Assembly (NCBI GenBank): GCA_032433765.1
Contig: JAVIAB010000073.1
Coordinates: forward strand, 70,879,959 to 70,943,958
Direction: 5' to 3'
DNA length: 64,000 bases
Source: Megaustenia siamemsis
Lineage: Eukaryota; Mollusca; Gastropoda; Stylommatophora; Ariophantidae
Part shown: piece by piece, positions 61,975 through 64,000 of the stretch
Position numbering within the stretch: the first letter of the stretch is position 1
Layout: every line of letters begins with the position of its first letter
Position numbers and translations under genes: made by a program
The notes under the pieces: generated by a model
Told to the model about the DNA's origin: nothing
The model's input: the letters and a program-made list of their open reading frames with translations, nothing else
Databases searched by the model: none

Positions 61975-62199
61975 CTGCAGAAGATGACACACACGCACAG
62001 TGTAACAATACATTGACAAAATTGTTTATATCTCACATTCTGTAAAGCTAACCTGCAGATGAAACTGAAGACCTTGCGATTCATTGTATTCATGGTCACT
62101 CTCTGTTGTGCAATGCATGATTGACAACTTTTATAGCCTAAAGATTGAAGCTTCATTATTTGTTGTCCACAGATCTAAATGATGTTCATTTTGTCATAA

Positions 62200-62450
62200 C
62201 TGAAGTCAAGTGATTGATGAGTCTGCTACTTGCCAAAAGTTTGGATTCAATTCCTAGATAAGGTATTTTTGGGGGAACTGTGTCAGGATTCACCCAGCCT
62301 CTGTAAAAGGGTACCAAATTCCTTTTTTTCTATAAAAGTAAGGCAGCCTGGAACATACCCAATCACATAAGCAATACAATTTGCCATTGGTCAGTGAAAA
62401 ATAAGGGCACTAAAACATATTCCCAAGGCACATTAAGGTTTGGAGGGAGT
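62200..62450 (+). mobile_element. SINE family A, decayed copy
   Basis: GGATTCAATTCC (box B-like), GGATTCACCCAGCC, AAAGGGTACCAAATT, TAAGGCAGC and the GGGCACTAAAACATATTCCC tail follow the family A order. Confidence 0.68.
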
Positions 62451-63053
62451 TCATTCTTAATTATGTTCTCATGATTGCATTTAATCCCAAGTTATAAATA
62501 GTAAAGAGCTTACCTTTACATGCAATCTATGAAACAAGTGTAACTATTGGTTATAGGAAGTGATTTAGACACATTCTAAGTCTCTCTCATAAGATGATCG
62601 ATACACATGATGATTGTTCTTGCAGGACTTTGGTTAATACACTCCTTATTTGCCACAACAATGGCTATTTTCTCATCCATGCAATATTGCACAATTTCTG
62701 ACATTGAAGGACTGAAGCTTCATATGTCATGTACTAGTCTAAAGAAATATCAAGTTCTTGAATTGTGCTTAAATGGCCATCAATGGCATTAGACTACTAA
62801 TCTGTCAACCCTTGTTTTGTTGCACCCTCAGATGTCTAGAGCAGGCAACCCATTGTAATCCCTAATTATTTAGGTTTCTGTATTGTATCCTATCACATTA
62901 ATAACATTCATTATTGATATTTCAAAAAAAAAATAAATAAAGAGTCCATAGCAAGATAGCAGTTATCTTAGAAAGCTGCTCTACAACTGCACCTACATTC
63001 TCAATCTACATGCTTATTATTGAGAGCTCAAAGGTAATTTCCTCCCACAACTA
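62451..63053. other. Intronic, no recognised feature
   Basis: No repeat or coding block recognised. Confidence 0.5.
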
Positions 63054-63690
63054 ACATCCTGGTTTTTTTTTCCCCACGAGCTAAAACAGAAACAAGTGTC
63101 CTTCATTAACATCCTGGTTTTTTTTTCCCACAAGCTAAAACAGAAACAAATGTCCTCCATTAAAATCCTGGTTTTTTCTTCCACAAGCTAATGCAGAAAC
63201 AAATGTCTCCCTTTCACATCCTGGTTTTTTCTTCCACATGCTAATGCAGAAACAAATGTCCCCCTTTTACATCCTTGTTTTTTTCTTCCACATGCTAATG
63301 CAGAAACAAATGTCCCCCTTTTACATCCTGGTTTTTTATCTTCCACATGCTAATGCAGAAACAAATGTCCCCCTTTTACATCCTGTTTTTTTTCTTCCAC
63401 ATGCTAATGCAGAAACAAATGTCCCCCTTTTATATCCTTGTTTTTTCTTCCACAAGCTAATGCAGAAACAAATGTCCCCCTTTTACATCCTGGTTTTTTC
63501 TTCCACATGCTAATGCAGAAACAAATGTCCCCCTTTTATATCCTTGTTTTTTCTTCCACAAGCTAATGCAGAAACAAATGTCCCCCTTTTACATCCTGAT
63601 TTTTTCTTCCACATGCTTATGCAGAAACAAATGCCCCCTTTTACATCCTGGTTTTTTTTCTTTTCTACATGCTAATGCAGAAACAAATGT
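63054..63690. repeat. Minisatellite, about 53 bp unit, 12 copies
   Basis: The unit holds TTCTTCCACATGCTAATGCAG, trimmed here to TTCCACATGCTAATGCAG, then AAACAAATGTCCCCC and TTTTACATCCTGG plus a T-run. Divergence is highest at the left end and homogeneity highest in the middle. Frames across it (e.g. 63,238-63,513) are artefacts. Confidence 0.93.
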
Positions 63691-63719
63691 TCCATGTTCA
63701 ATTTTGAAATGTGACTCAT

Positions 63720-63930
63720 TTTTCTCCAGACCAAATGACCTCAGGATTCACCAGGTTCTAAAAATAGAAACCAGAGGATTTTGTCTGGGAAAACAAGGCA
63801 TCCCGGTGTGATACCAACCACATCACCCATAAATGTGTCAATAATTTCTGTAGAAAAATATAGGTTCCAAAAACACAATCACCACAAATGACACTTGCCA
63901 TATTGGGAACCCCTACCTACCTTACTTACA
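63720..63930 (+). mobile_element. SINE family A, decayed copy
   Basis: GGATTCACCAGG, TTTTGTCTGGGAAAAC, AAGGCATCCCGG, CCAACCACATCACCC and ACCTTACTTAC follow the family A body and tail. It ends close to the window edge. Confidence 0.65.
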
Positions 63931-64000
63931 GACACAACAGCATTTTCTTCTCTAGTATCATCAATATAGGAATGGCAAAAAGTAATTTCAATGTCATGAA

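Noticed and set aside
62040..62112. Minus-strand stretch SDHEYNESQGLQ with splice-like ends as an upstream dynein exon
   Set aside because: No likeness to the conserved block that precedes exon 1 in this family.
63238..63811. Plus-strand ORFs with a repeated MLMQKQMSPFYIL peptide
   Set aside because: Translation of the 53 bp minisatellite; not gene-like.
63926..64000. Open minus-strand stretch at the right edge (ITFCHSYIDDTREEN) followed by a perfect GTAAGT donor
   Set aside because: It does not match the dynein block expected upstream of exon 1, and the donor-like GTAAGTAAG is the complement of the SINE tail. Too little sequence to call an exon.

Overview
This window is AT-rich, intron-rich animal DNA. 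Its backbone is one very large gene on the minus strand, an outer-arm axonemal dynein beta heavy chain of the DNAH9/DNAH11/DNAH17 subfamily. I placed 26 consecutive coding exons by translating the conserved blocks and checking GT/AG boundaries and phase at every junction. They run from about 61.97 kb (end of the linker) down to about 1.17 kb (end of the microtubule-binding domain). Together they hold about 4.5 kb of coding sequence in about 61 kb, and cover AAA1 to AAA4, stalk helix CC1 and the microtubule-binding domain. The N-terminal tail lies beyond the right edge; CC2, AAA5 and AAA6 lie beyond the left edge. Exon 13 (42,584-42,756) is one base short and shifts frame, so as given the reading frame is broken between AAA2 and AAA3.

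Nearly everything else is repeats in the introns: several groups of degenerate LINEs, two copies of an RNase H-bearing LINE plus an intact LINE endonuclease ORF at the left edge, a Penelope-like fragment, a relic mariner, about ten copies of one tRNA-derived SINE family plus three other tRNA-like SINE families, an LTR-like block, and long minisatellites. The repertoire suggests a lophotrochozoan, most likely a gastropod mollusc (inference from repeat style and dynein type, not proof).

Layout, left to right: 0-0.6 kb LINE endonuclease; 1.2-4.6 kb exons 26-24; 4.7-8.8 kb LINE relics and two minisatellites (34 bp and 48 bp units); 9.4-16.3 kb exons 23-21 with a SINE, a minisatellite against a splice donor, and a nested LINE/Penelope relic; 17.8-24.3 kb SINE, exons 20-18 and an RNase H LINE; 25.7-28.5 kb LINE relics and exon 17; 28.9-33.0 kb a degenerate retroelement split by a nearly complete piggyBac (29,059-31,749, TTAA on both sides); 33.6-34.5 kb a 66 bp minisatellite; 35-41.7 kb exons 16-14 with more LINEs and SINEs; 42.6-45.8 kb exons 13-10 and a 20 bp minisatellite; 46.5-48.6 kb a LINE with a second LINE nested in it; 49.6-56.3 kb exons 9-3 with SINEs; 57.6-58.3 kb LTR-like block; 59.1-62.0 kb exons 2-1 and a relic mariner; 63.0-63.7 kb a 53 bp minisatellite.

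I see no bacterial-type system, CRISPR array, rRNA or functional tRNA. The points most worth a second look are the dynein frameshift, the piggyBac and the little-described retroelement it interrupted, and the minisatellites seeded from LINE coding sequence or abutting dynein splice donors.
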